A stretch of 64,000 bases of DNA from positions 1 through 64,000 of the forward strand of contig CANQMS010000001.1 of the NCBI GenBank assembly GCA_947624995.1, written 5' to 3'. Numbering within the stretch: position 1 is the stretch's first letter; every line of letters starts with the position of its first letter. The stretch comes from an uncultured Clostridia bacterium. GTDB taxonomy: Bacteria; Bacillota; Clostridia; Oscillospirales; CAG-272. Position numbers and translations under genes: made by a program. The notes beneath the pieces are model-generated. The model saw nothing but the letters and a program-made list of their open reading frames with translations, did not search any database and was not told the origin of the DNA. This document shows positions 40,982 to 49,579 of this stretch, piece after piece.

Positions 40982-42940
40982 TCAGTCGTCTGTGTCCTTC
41001 TCAAAATCGAGTATAGTCCCCGTCGCCCCGTCGATCTTGTACTCGTATTCGACATTGCCGACTCTGAACTCGACCTCGTATTCTATACGTCCGTGCTCTT
41101 CTTCACGTTCGACCTTGAGATTCAGGGCGTCGTCCTTTTTCACGCCCGCATGAGACAGCGCAGCCGCTGCCGCAGCCTCTGAGCCGATGTCGACGCTGCC
41201 AGTCTCATTCCCTGCCGCAGGAGTGCCGCCGTGCGCTTCTGTACTGTGCTCGAGTATACTTCCGGTCGCCCCGTCGATCTTGTAATCGTACTCGGTCTTG
41301 CCGACATAGAATTCGACCTCGTATTCGAGCCTTCCGTCGTCGTATTCACGCTTGATGGAAAGACCTGTTATGTCTGCTTCTCCGATGTTTGCGTGCGAGA
41401 GAGCCGCCGCCTTTGCGCGCGCTTCTCCGATATCGTTTACCGTGCTTCCGCTGCTGCCGGTCCCGGACGAGGAGTGGGAGACGTGCGTGTCGGTTTCATA
41501 TGAAAGTATTCCGCCCGTCACGCCATCAACAGTGTAATCGTATTCGGTCGTACCGACGTAGAATTCGACCTCATATTCGAGCCTTCCGTGTTCGTAGTCG
41601 CGCTCTACCTTGATCCTTGAGACGTCAGCCTCGGTCACGCCGGCATGTGCGAACGCCGCGCTCTTCGCTCCTGCCTCTCCGATATCGTTGATATCGTTCG
41701 CGTTCGTGCCTCCGGACGGCACGTTATCCTTGCTCGGCTCCTGATAATTTGTATCCCAATCAAGGACCGCTCCCGTATAGATATCGACTTCATATTCGAA
41801 TTCATAACCGCCGACGAAGAACTCGATATCGTATTTGTTGCCGTCGAGCTTGACCTCCGTATACTCTATCTTCCCGCCGGCAAGATCGGGGAACATGCCC
41901 TTCATGTGCGTTTCGGCAGCCGCTTTCGCGTCGCTCTCGGAGATCGTTTTCGCCGGTGCCGGCGCCTTGCCTCCGATGTCGGGCTTGCCGCCTAGGACTG
42001 CCCCGTCGAACGCGCCGATGATATATTCGTACTCGGTGCCGCCGATCCTGAGCTCGACCTCGTAGTGCGCCGGATCGTTGTCAAATTCCGGGTCGGCTTC
42101 GGCATCGACATCGCCGGTGACGCCGGCGTACTGCCTTGCCGCCTCGATCGCGGCTGCCTTGCCGATCGGAATGCGCGTCTCGGCTGACTTTGACAGCTCC
42201 CACAGCTCCTTGACCGTGAGCTCGGAAAGCTTTTCGAACGCATCGTTTCCGAGTCCTTTTTCGGAGATAATACGGTTTATGAGCGCTTCCTTTCCGGATG
42301 AAATGCCGCTGTCATGCGCCGCCGCGGTGTTGTCGGACGGGACGGCGTTCTGGCTGTAAACGGACGTCTTCGGTGACTGCGCTCTCAGCACCTCGTCTAT
42401 CCAAGAGACAAGCTCCTGCCTGATCCGTGCGCTGCGTGCCTCATCCTTATCCTCGACTGAAACGAGGATCGCGGAGGAGATGCCGTCGAAGTATCCGTGG
42501 CGCAGGAGCGCACCGACGAGCGCGTTCACGGCAACGTCGAGCTTTGCGCCTTCGAGATCTTTTCCGCCGTTCATTTCGGAAAGGACGGTCCTTGCGTCCT
42601 CATTCATGCCTTTGCATGAAAGGACGCGCTCGCTCTTGCTGACAGACAGCTCTATGCTCGGGTTCACGTCGATCGAAACGACGCTCGCCACCGCGATATC
42701 TCTCTGCCATATAAAACCTCCGACGCCTCCGATGACGGCAAGCGCAAGGCAGGCGGCAGCTACCATCGTCCATACTCTTTTTCTTTTTACTGCTGCATTT
42801 ACGTTATTTGTCATCAAAATTCCCCTTTCTTCGATGCCCTCATTGCGGTCTTTGCAATCGGAAATCACGCCTTCGAAGTTATCCGGGGCTGCGTTTTCAA
42901 TGGCTTTTTTTAATCTTTTTTTGATGTTTTTGTCAGTCAT
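40982..42940 (-). CDS. RsgI-like anti-sigma factor with five C-terminal PepSY repeats
   Basis: About 652 residues. A cytoplasmic N-terminus of about 55 residues is followed by one membrane helix (VWTMVAAACLALAVIGGVGG). Next comes an external RsgI-type domain (VVSIDVNPSIELSVSKSERV) to about 160, a linker, then five PepSY-like units of about 60-85 residues (roughly 265-330, 345-410, 430-495, 510-575, 590-650). Each ends in a YEVEFYVG...Y-Y-DG-TG-IL pattern. The last three are nearly identical, which suggests recent duplication. The gene overlaps the ECF sigma factor gene by 8 bp, so it is most likely its anti-sigma factor. ATG 42940, nine to ten bases after GGGAGG, is preferred over the upstream ATG 42949. 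Confidence 0.8.
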   Translation of the reverse strand: MTDKNIKKRLKKAIENAAPDNFEGVISDCKDRNEGIEERGILMTNNVNAAVKRKRVWTMVAAACLALAVIGGVGGFIWQRDIAVASVVSIDVNPSIELSVSKSERVLSCKGMNEDARTVLSEMNGGKDLEGAKLDVAVNALVGALLRHGYFDGISSAILVSVEDKDEARSARIRQELVSWIDEVLRAQSPKTSVYSQNAVPSDNTAAAHDSGISSGKEALINRIISEKGLGNDAFEKLSELTVKELWELSKSAETRIPIGKAAAIEAARQYAGVTGDVDAEADPEFDNDPAHYEVELRIGGTEYEYIIGAFDGAVLGGKPDIGGKAPAPAKTISESDAKAAAETHMKGMFPDLAGGKIEYTEVKLDGNKYDIEFFVGGYEFEYEVDIYTGAVLDWDTNYQEPSKDNVPSGGTNANDINDIGEAGAKSAAFAHAGVTEADVSRIKVERDYEHGRLEYEVEFYVGTTEYDYTVDGVTGGILSYETDTHVSHSSSGTGSSGSTVNDIGEARAKAAALSHANIGEADITGLSIKREYDDGRLEYEVEFYVGKTEYDYKIDGATGSILEHSTEAHGGTPAAGNETGSVDIGSEAAAAAALSHAGVKKDDALNLKVEREEEHGRIEYEVEFRVGNVEYEYKIDGATGTILDFEKDTDD

Positions 42941-43511
42941 TTTCATCATCCCTCCCGAGTGCTCGGCGCAGCTTCCTCATTGCTCTGCTGTATTTCGACA
43001 GTACGGTCGACAGAGGAAGATCAAGCAGTGCCGCTATTTCGCGGTGTTTCAGACCGGATGTTACGTGAAGCATTATAACGCGTCTTTCATCATCCGAGAG
43101 CGAAGCGAGCGCTTCCTCAAGGACGATGCGGTCCTCCGGCGTCACTCTCGGGCTGTCGGCGGGAACGGTGCACCATTCCTCTTCGCCGAGCGTAGTTTCA
43201 CGGGTGCCGCGGCGTATCTCCATCAGCGAAAGATTTCTCGCTATCGTGAGTATCCACGCCATCGGTGAGCCTACCGAGACATACCGCGGGGAGCAGTCCC
43301 AGATGCGAATGAACGTGTCGTGCGTTATATCCTCCGCGCGGTGCGGGTCCTTCAGATACGAGAGCGCCGTGGCGTACACGGCGCCGCGCGAGTGCTCATA
43401 GAGTTCCGCAAATGCTTCTCTGTCCCCTTTTGCGACGCGCTTCAGCGCGTCATCAAGTCCGCGCCTTTCATCTTGTCCGTCTTTTGCTGTTGCCGCAGAT
43501 AAAATCGACAT
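42933..43511 (-). CDS. ECF-type RNA polymerase sigma factor
   Basis: 192 residues. Region 2 spans about 40-105 (EDITHDTFIRIWDCSPRY; WILTIARNLSLMEIRRG), and region 4 lies at the C-terminus (HVTSGLKHREIAALLDLPLSTVLSKYSRAM). The missing region 3 marks an extracytoplasmic-function sigma factor. AGGAG lies ten bases before the ATG. It overlaps the membrane anti-sigma gene, the usual arrangement for stress sigma factors released by surface signals. I could not identify an autoregulated promoter with confidence. Confidence 0.92.
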   Translation of the reverse strand: MSILSAATAKDGQDERRGLDDALKRVAKGDREAFAELYEHSRGAVYATALSYLKDPHRAEDITHDTFIRIWDCSPRYVSVGSPMAWILTIARNLSLMEIRRGTRETTLGEEEWCTVPADSPRVTPEDRIVLEEALASLSDDERRVIMLHVTSGLKHREIAALLDLPLSTVLSKYSRAMRKLRRALGRDDEND

Positions 43512-43586
43512 GCTTTTGATCTCCTGTCAATAAAGAAATGCGCTATCCTGCAATTTTATCGCATCGGTCGGAAAATTTTTTTATTT

Positions 43587-45740
43587 TCAATAGAGCCCGA
43601 ACAGCCGCAGCAGCTTCTGCCAGAAGTTGAGCTCTTCGGTCTTTACCGGTTCGGTGTTCGCAGTCTCCGCCGCGTGGACCCCGTCCGTTTTTATGACGAA
43701 CTGAACGCTCTTCACGTCGGTATTCGATTCCGAGACGAACGAGGTGATCTCCCCGCCCCTGCCTGTGATCGAACCGATCATGTCATTTATTTTGTCGCCC
43801 ACCTTTGATTCGAGTCCGTCCGTTTCGGTCCTCATCGCGGATGTCCCCGCCTTGAGGGCTTCTGCCCCGTCCTTGACCTGCTTTATCGCATCCGAGAGCG
43901 AGCCGACGCCCTTGTCAAGCTCACCGACGCCGCCGTCAAGCTCGTCTATTCCGTCCGCAAGTGTACCGATACCGGACGAAAGCGTATCCGCGCCCTTGAA
44001 TACCGCCTCCGCGCCATCGCTGAGCGCGCTGCTGCCCGATATGAGATCTTTCGTCCCCGCAGAGAGCATCTTAAAGCCCGCCGAAATGGATGCGACGGCG
44101 AAAGTATAGTCGCCGATCCCGGAGTCTATCTTTTCGTACTCGTCCGCAAGAGTGTTGATCGCGGTGGAAAGAAGTCCCATCTTATAAATGAGCGTTTTCA
44201 GCGTTTCAGCCAGCTCGTTTATGGCTTCGTCAAACTGTGCATAGCTATCCGACAGCGTCTTTGTGCCGTTTACTATCATGTCCATGTTCGAAGCGAGAGA
44301 TGTCAGATACGCGTCTGTTCCGTCGATGTTTGAGTTGTTTGCCTCAAGCAGCTTACATACGCCGCCGAGCTCTTCCGCCTGAGCCTCAAGCTCCGACGTA
44401 TCAAGTCCTGCCGCTTTCATCCCGGCGATCCTGTTTTTCATCTCGGAAATCATTTTGTTCAGTTCTTCGATCGCCGCCGTATTGCTGCGCTTCAGCTCGT
44501 CTATGTCAAGCCCGCGCGAGTTCATTGTAGCGCGGTAAGCGTCGGGACCGATCGCGCCGCGAAGCATGGACGCGCCGGACGCAAGCATATTGATCCCGTT
44601 CTTGAGCTTTGACGACGCTGACGTGAGCTCGTTTATCCGATCCGCAGAAAGCGACACCTCGGACAGCGCCGCCTTTATCTCTCCGAGCGCCGATTTGAAC
44701 TCAGCCGAGCCGTCCGTCAGCGTTGAGGAAGATGCGTCAAGCTCATCGACCGCTTCCTCTATTTGGCCGATGCCGTCCGTAAGGTTTTTGATTCCCTTTT
44801 CAAGCGCAGCCGCGCCGTCATTTACGACAGATGCCCCGTTCTTCAGCGACTTCCCGCCGGCAACGATCTCGTCGGCACCGGATTTCAGGGCTGAGGCGCC
44901 GTCCCTGAGCTCGCCGATGCCGTCGGCGAGCGTCTTGTCGACGCCTTCGCTGAGCTGCGCGGAACCGTCGGCGAGCGCTCCCGCGCCTTCGTCTACGGTC
45001 CCGATCGCGTCGAGCAGACGCCTGATCTCGGCATTAAGCTCCGAATCGTCTATATCGACGGAAATATTGAGCGGGATGCCGTTTATGGAAAAGCCGTCCG
45101 TTTCAAAATCCGTGACGTCTGCGGTTATGGTTATGTCGGCGCCTTTGCCGGGGAGGATTATATATGTAAGCTGCTTGTCGGCTCCGACGTTTGCCACAGT
45201 CGCGCCCTCGGCGGAGATGTTTTCGAACTTCTCCCCGTCAAGCGTTATCGACGCCTGAAGCGCATATCCGTCAAAAAAGGTCCCGCCGCAGGATTCATTT
45301 TCCTTGATCTCCGCCCGTATCTCCAGCTTGCCGCTCTTACCCGCAGCATCAGACGGCGCATATTCCACGCCGTCAAGAAAATACTTGATCGAGATGTTCC
45401 ACGGCATGGTGAAATTCTTGAGCTTGCCTTCGTAATACAGCTTTCCGGAAACGCCTTCCGCGCTTATCTTTCCTCCTGAATAGCTCAGCTTATCCGTTGT
45501 CGTCATATTGCGGATCGACTCGTATTCTCCGTAGTCGACGATCCTGCCTGACTCGGGATCGAATATATTCACGACGTTTATGTCGCGGACCGTGCCGTCC
45601 GCTTCAAGGCTGATATAGACGACCTCCTCCTTCGCTGTGTTAGGCTCCTCCGCGGCGTTTGCCGTCGTCGAAAGGAAGAGCGTCATGAGCATTGCGGCAG
45701 TGAGCGCCGCGGAAAAAACTCTAATGACCGATTTTTTCAT
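43587..45740 (-). CDS. Secreted YhgE-like coiled-coil protein paired with an MMPL transporter
   Basis: 717 residues. A Sec signal peptide (cleavage likely after ANAA, near residue 30), then a beta-rich domain of 200 residues. Residues about 240-660 consist of many L-x-x-G-x-x-x-L repeats (SGADEIVAGGKSLKNG, LSDGAEAVFKGADTLSSGIG) of the type seen in YhgE/Pip proteins. These form long helical rods. A short amphipathic C-terminus (ELNFWQKLLRLFGLY) may bind the membrane. It overlaps the MMPL gene (ATGA) and probably works with that transporter at the cell surface. Confidence 0.75.
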   Translation of the reverse strand: MKKSVIRVFSAALTAAMLMTLFLSTTANAAEEPNTAKEEVVYISLEADGTVRDINVVNIFDPESGRIVDYGEYESIRNMTTTDKLSYSGGKISAEGVSGKLYYEGKLKNFTMPWNISIKYFLDGVEYAPSDAAGKSGKLEIRAEIKENESCGGTFFDGYALQASITLDGEKFENISAEGATVANVGADKQLTYIILPGKGADITITADVTDFETDGFSINGIPLNISVDIDDSELNAEIRRLLDAIGTVDEGAGALADGSAQLSEGVDKTLADGIGELRDGASALKSGADEIVAGGKSLKNGASVVNDGAAALEKGIKNLTDGIGQIEEAVDELDASSSTLTDGSAEFKSALGEIKAALSEVSLSADRINELTSASSKLKNGINMLASGASMLRGAIGPDAYRATMNSRGLDIDELKRSNTAAIEELNKMISEMKNRIAGMKAAGLDTSELEAQAEELGGVCKLLEANNSNIDGTDAYLTSLASNMDMIVNGTKTLSDSYAQFDEAINELAETLKTLIYKMGLLSTAINTLADEYEKIDSGIGDYTFAVASISAGFKMLSAGTKDLISGSSALSDGAEAVFKGADTLSSGIGTLADGIDELDGGVGELDKGVGSLSDAIKQVKDGAEALKAGTSAMRTETDGLESKVGDKINDMIGSITGRGGEITSFVSESNTDVKSVQFVIKTDGVHAAETANTEPVKTEELNFWQKLLRLFGLY

Positions 45741-47827
45741 TTCATTAGGACCTCCGTTTCATTCGATTCAATGCTTTCACTTTTGTCCCCCGGACGTTTA
45801 ACAACGAGCCCGTCGCATAAGCACAAAAGCCCCGGCAGGACAAGGAAGACTATGAGGAGCGAAAAGATCGCGCCCCTGCCTATGAATATACCGAGCTGCG
45901 CCAAAAGCCTGTTCGTCGAAATAAATCCGAGCAGAAGCCCGACGACCGTCAGCGCGCTGCCCGACGTAAGTATAGACACCGTAACGTCCGAGACCGTTTT
46001 TGAGACGGCGTCCCATTTGTCGAGCGTCTGTCTGTTTTCACGGTATCTGTCCGTCATCAGGATAGCATAGTCAACGGTCGAGCCGAGCTGGATCGTACTG
46101 ATTATAAGATACGCGATATAAAATATGCTCTCGCCAGAAAAATACGGCACGGCAAGGTTAATCCATATCGCCGTCTCTATCGAGAGGACGAGTATGACCG
46201 GGAGGACGACCGAACGCATCGTCAGGATCAGTATCACGAACACGGCGGCGATTGCAAGAAGATTTATTTTAAAAAGGTCAGAGGTGACCGTCTCCTTCAG
46301 GTCGAACGTGCTGACGCCCTGACCGGCAAGGTAATATTCTCCGGGATAATACTTCTCCGCGATTGCACGTACCTTTTCAACGAGCGAAAATGTTTCTTCG
46401 CTCTCTGCGGAGAGGTCGGTGGAGATGACCATGCGGCTGTAATTCGGCGAGATGAGCTGCGACAGTGTGTCCGCGTCGAGATACTCTGTCGGGATCTGTG
46501 CGCCGACAGTGTCGACGTACGAAATGATGCCGGTGACATGCGGGAGCGAGTGAAGCTCGCGCGAAAGCGCGGTCTCCGTCGGCATACTTCCGTTCGGAAC
46601 GAGCATGACCATAGTGTCGCTCTGACCGAAGACATCATCCACCGCTATCGCGTCCGCTCCCGCCTGCGTCTTTTCTCCGAGGATGTGCGACGCGCCGTAG
46701 AGGTACGAGTTTGAATTCGATGCGAGGAATGCCGGAACAAGCACGATGGCAAAGATTACCGTCATCGGCAGCGTGACGCGGCGCACGAATTTGCCGACGC
46801 CGTGCAGCCCGGGCGTAAACGGCTTATGAGAGAGCTTATCAGTCAGCGGGATGAGCGCAAGTATAAACGCAGGCGTGAAAACAAACACGGTCACAAGGCT
46901 GATTGCGACGCCCTTTGCAAGTGCGAGACCGAGGTCGGGTCCGATCCGGAACTGCATAAGGACGAGCGCTAAAAAGCCGATGACGGTTGTCAAACCGCTC
47001 GAAAGGATCGAAGACGTTGACCTGCACAGCGCGTCTGTCATTGCGTCGTCCGTGCTGACGTTCTCACGGCGGCACTCGTCGAAGCGGTGCAGAAGGAAGA
47101 CGGAATAATCGAGGGAAACGGCGAGCTGCAAAATCGAACCCGCGGCGTTCGTAACAAATGATATTTCGCCGAAGATGATGTTCGTCCCGCCGTTTATGAC
47201 GATTGCAACGCCGAGACCGCCGAGCACGATCAGCGGATCGAGCCATGAATATGTAGTAAGCACGAGTACGACGAGCACGAACAGCACAGCGAAAGCCGCT
47301 ATCTTTGAAATCTCGGCGACGGTGCCCGTCGTTGTTGCGGCGATCGAGACCGAACTGCCCGTCATAGCGTTACCGTCGCCTATGAGCTCACGTATGGACT
47401 CGGTCGCGGGAATGTAATATTCCTCCTCGATCGTAACGGTGAAAAGCGCCGTGCCGTCACGGTAATACGAACGGACGGTGTCCTCGTCGAGTGTTGACAT
47501 CGGCGCCCTTATGTCTGCCGCGTCGTCGAGCCAGCTTACCGATGTGACGCCCTCGACCTTTTTCAGCTCTTCTTTGATATTGAGCGCTTCGGGGACGGTG
47601 ATGTCGCGGACCATGACGCGAGTGTTCGGGATCCCGCCCTTGAATTCCTCTGTCATTTTCGAGATCGAAACGGTCGAAGGCGTGTCCTTCGGCAGGTAGT
47701 CGTTGATATCGTAATTGACAGATACGAGCCTGCCGAGGATCAGGCAGAGGACAAATATCGGGACAAATACGGCGAGCACGACGTATTTGTTCTTTACGAT
47801 AAACGAATAAAACCTTCTCATCTTCAT
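45737..47827 (-). CDS. MMPL/RND family transporter
   Basis: 696 residues with twelve expected membrane helices arranged as two repeats of one helix, a large external domain and five helices. RND-type motifs include GGLGVAIVINGG near helix 4 and SLDYSVFLLHRF, matched by STVDYAILMTDRY in the second half (the conserved D-Y in the proton pathway). MMPL proteins export lipids, siderophores or drugs. The gene is flanked by a 98-residue partner and the YhgE-like secreted protein, and is probably repressed by the divergent TetR protein. Confidence 0.9.
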   Translation of the reverse strand: MKMRRFYSFIVKNKYVVLAVFVPIFVLCLILGRLVSVNYDINDYLPKDTPSTVSISKMTEEFKGGIPNTRVMVRDITVPEALNIKEELKKVEGVTSVSWLDDAADIRAPMSTLDEDTVRSYYRDGTALFTVTIEEEYYIPATESIRELIGDGNAMTGSSVSIAATTTGTVAEISKIAAFAVLFVLVVLVLTTYSWLDPLIVLGGLGVAIVINGGTNIIFGEISFVTNAAGSILQLAVSLDYSVFLLHRFDECRRENVSTDDAMTDALCRSTSSILSSGLTTVIGFLALVLMQFRIGPDLGLALAKGVAISLVTVFVFTPAFILALIPLTDKLSHKPFTPGLHGVGKFVRRVTLPMTVIFAIVLVPAFLASNSNSYLYGASHILGEKTQAGADAIAVDDVFGQSDTMVMLVPNGSMPTETALSRELHSLPHVTGIISYVDTVGAQIPTEYLDADTLSQLISPNYSRMVISTDLSAESEETFSLVEKVRAIAEKYYPGEYYLAGQGVSTFDLKETVTSDLFKINLLAIAAVFVILILTMRSVVLPVILVLSIETAIWINLAVPYFSGESIFYIAYLIISTIQLGSTVDYAILMTDRYRENRQTLDKWDAVSKTVSDVTVSILTSGSALTVVGLLLGFISTNRLLAQLGIFIGRGAIFSLLIVFLVLPGLLCLCDGLVVKRPGDKSESIESNETEVLMK

Positions 47828-47831
47828 GTCT

Positions 47832-48128
47832 TTATGCCGTTGCTTCTCCTGTCACGGTAAAAGTGTGATTTGCCGCGACAACCTTCAGTTCGACAGACGA
47901 ATCGTTTATCGTCCCCGAAGCCGTGTATTTTACCGTACGCATAAGTGTTACGATGTTTCCGGATATAATACAGTTCCCATCCGCGTCGATGACGCCGTGA
48001 AACGGCTCGCTGTGATCCATGATCTCGAGCTCCCCTGTCACGACGCCGTTTTCGGCATTAACGATGAGGAAACCGTGTTTTTTGCCTATCGGCGTTCTCA
48101 TAGAGATGTCATATCGCTTGCAGTCCAT
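47832..48128 (-). CDS. 98-residue beta-rich protein in the MMPL operon, unknown function
   Basis: First gene of the operon. Not recognised. No signal or membrane helix. Alternating strands and turns (KHGFLIVNAENGVVTGELEI; GVIDADGNCIISGNI) suggest an all-beta barrel. It has GGAGG six bases before the ATG and lies 4 bp before the MMPL gene, so it is certainly co-transcribed. It could be a ligand-binding or accessory protein of the transporter, but this is inference. Confidence 0.65.
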   Translation of the reverse strand: MDCKRYDISMRTPIGKKHGFLIVNAENGVVTGELEIMDHSEPFHGVIDADGNCIISGNIVTLMRTVKYTASGTINDSSVELKVVAANHTFTVTGEATA

Positions 48129-48151
48129 ACATTGCCTCCTTTATATTATTT

Positions 48152-48185
48152 ATTTTACACCCACCCGTCCGTGATTTGAACGGAC
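48152..48185 (-). promoter_or_regulatory. Promoter and operator of the MMPL operon
   Basis: On the minus strand TTCAAA (48180-48175) and TAAAAT (48157-48152) with a 17-bp spacer. A perfect dyad GTCCGT-n7-ACGGAC (48167-48185) covers the -35 box. The half-site AACGGACAAA recurs at 48208-48217, with a weaker copy at 48229-48238. The divergent TetR protein is the likely ligand. Confidence 0.5.
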
Positions 48186-48314
48186 AAATAACGCAAAATG
48201 GGTAATTAACGGACAAAGGGACGTATCTGACGGAGAAATATGCCCCATAAATGTCCGAAATTGCTCTTGAATTCTTTCGGATACGGTGTATAATGTTATA
48301 CGGAGGCGAAAGGA

Positions 48315-48905
48315 ATGAAGCACGAAGAGATCTCTCTCTGGACAAAAAAATCGCTCGCTGAGGCACTGAAACGAGCTATGAGCAAAAAGCCGTTTCAAAA
48401 GATCACCGTCAGCGAGCTCATCCTCGACTGCGGCATCAATCGAAAGACCTTTTATTACCATTTTAAAGATATATACGATCTTCTGCGCTGGATGCTCGAG
48501 GAGGAATCCGTCGAGGTCGTGCGCAGCTTTGATCTTTTGCTTGACTTTGACGAGGCGATACAGTTCGTCATGAACTATGTCGAGGAGAACGACCACATAC
48601 TGAGCTGCGCGTACGACGCGCTCGGGCGGGACGGGCTGAGGCGCTTTTTCATGTCCGACTTTATGGACATCTGCCGGACCGTGATCGAAGAGATCGAGGC
48701 GCGCAGGGGCGTTCATCTTGAGGACGGTTACAGGAATTTTCTGTCCGAGTTTTATGCGAGCGCCGTTGCCGGCATTCTCGTTGAGTGGGTCAGGGACCGC
48801 AGCAACCGCGACAGAGACGGCGTGATGCGGTATCTTTCCTCTACCGTGCGCGATTCGATGGCGGGGATATTCGCAAACGACACGTTCATAAAAAAAGATA
48901 TGTGA
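48315..48905 (+). CDS. TetR/AcrR family transcriptional regulator
   Basis: 196 residues. The N-terminal helix-turn-helix includes KSLAEALKRAMSKKPFQKIT and ILDCGINRKTFYYHFKDIYD, the typical TetR pattern. The C-terminal domain fits the DhaS-like branch. It is divergent from the MMPL operon, and repeated GGAC-containing half-sites lie between, so it most likely represses that operon and itself. AAAGGA precedes the ATG directly, and GGAGG lies nine bases upstream. Confidence 0.9.
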   Translation: MKHEEISLWTKKSLAEALKRAMSKKPFQKITVSELILDCGINRKTFYYHFKDIYDLLRWMLEEESVEVVRSFDLLLDFDEAIQFVMNYVEENDHILSCAYDALGRDGLRRFFMSDFMDICRTVIEEIEARRGVHLEDGYRNFLSEFYASAVAGILVEWVRDRSNRDRDGVMRYLSSTVRDSMAGIFANDTFIKKDM

Positions 48906-48921
48906 ATGATTTCACGCAAAG

Positions 48922-48967
48922 AAAAACGGGCTGTCCGCGGCATGTTTGCTACGGACAGCCCGTTTTT
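48922..48967. terminator. Bidirectional terminator between the TetR and carbonic anhydrase genes
   Basis: 16-bp perfect arms AAAAACGGGCTGTCCG with a 14-bp loop, ending in TTTTTTT. Confidence 0.88.
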
Positions 48968-48985
48968 TTAGAAATCACACCGCAT

Positions 48986-49552
48986 TCATTCGTCGATAAA
49001 GACAGCCCTTCCGCTTTCAATATCGTAGACGGCGCCTACAACGGAAAGCCCGTCCCCGACAAGCTCGGGAAGCGCAGAACGGATGACCGAGACGCCGCGG
49101 AGGACGTTTTTTACGCACAGAGAGTTCTCGTCCTCCTCCGCGCCGGCGGAGGAACAGAGAATTTCATCCGTTATGGATTTTACAAACCCCGCAGTCGGGT
49201 GACCGAGCGCTGCGCCGACAGCGCCGCAGTGCGAGTGCCCGAGGACGACAACGAGGCGGCAGCCGAGATGCTCCGCCGCATATTCAACGCTCCCGAGAGC
49301 GTGGCTGTCGATGACGTTGCCCGCGACGCGGATCACGAACAGTTCTCCGATCCCTGCGGAAAAGATAAACTCGGGGACCACCCTCGAATCGGAGCACGCT
49401 ATAATGACGGCATACGGATGCTGCCCCTCCCTTGCCGTCTTTTTCCTTATTTCCTCGGAAATACTGCCGAGCGGTACGTCGGTGCCGATATAGCGTTCGT
49501 TGCCGTCAATGAGTCGCCTCTTCGCCTCGTTCGGTGAGATTGATCCTTTCAT
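48986..49552 (-). CDS. Beta-class carbonic anhydrase
   Basis: 188 residues. Zinc ligands are Cys53 and Asp55 in ACSDSRV, and His106 and Cys109 in GHSHCGAV. Asp55 can leave zinc to Arg57 in the active form. The enzyme converts CO2 and bicarbonate. Length is that of a single-domain bacterial enzyme. Two GGAGG sites lie upstream. It starts only 27 bp after the GH50-like hydrolase gene and probably shares its transcript, although no functional link is obvious. Confidence 0.93.
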   Translation of the reverse strand: MKGSISPNEAKRRLIDGNERYIGTDVPLGSISEEIRKKTAREGQHPYAVIIACSDSRVVPEFIFSAGIGELFVIRVAGNVIDSHALGSVEYAAEHLGCRLVVVLGHSHCGAVGAALGHPTAGFVKSITDEILCSSAGAEEDENSLCVKNVLRGVSVIRSALPELVGDGLSVVGAVYDIESGRAVFIDE

Positions 49553-49579
49553 TTTTATATCCTCCGTTTCCTCCGTTTT

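Noticed and set aside
41000-42150. DNA repeat element in the PepSY region
   Set aside because: The repeats are explained by duplicated protein units in one reading frame.
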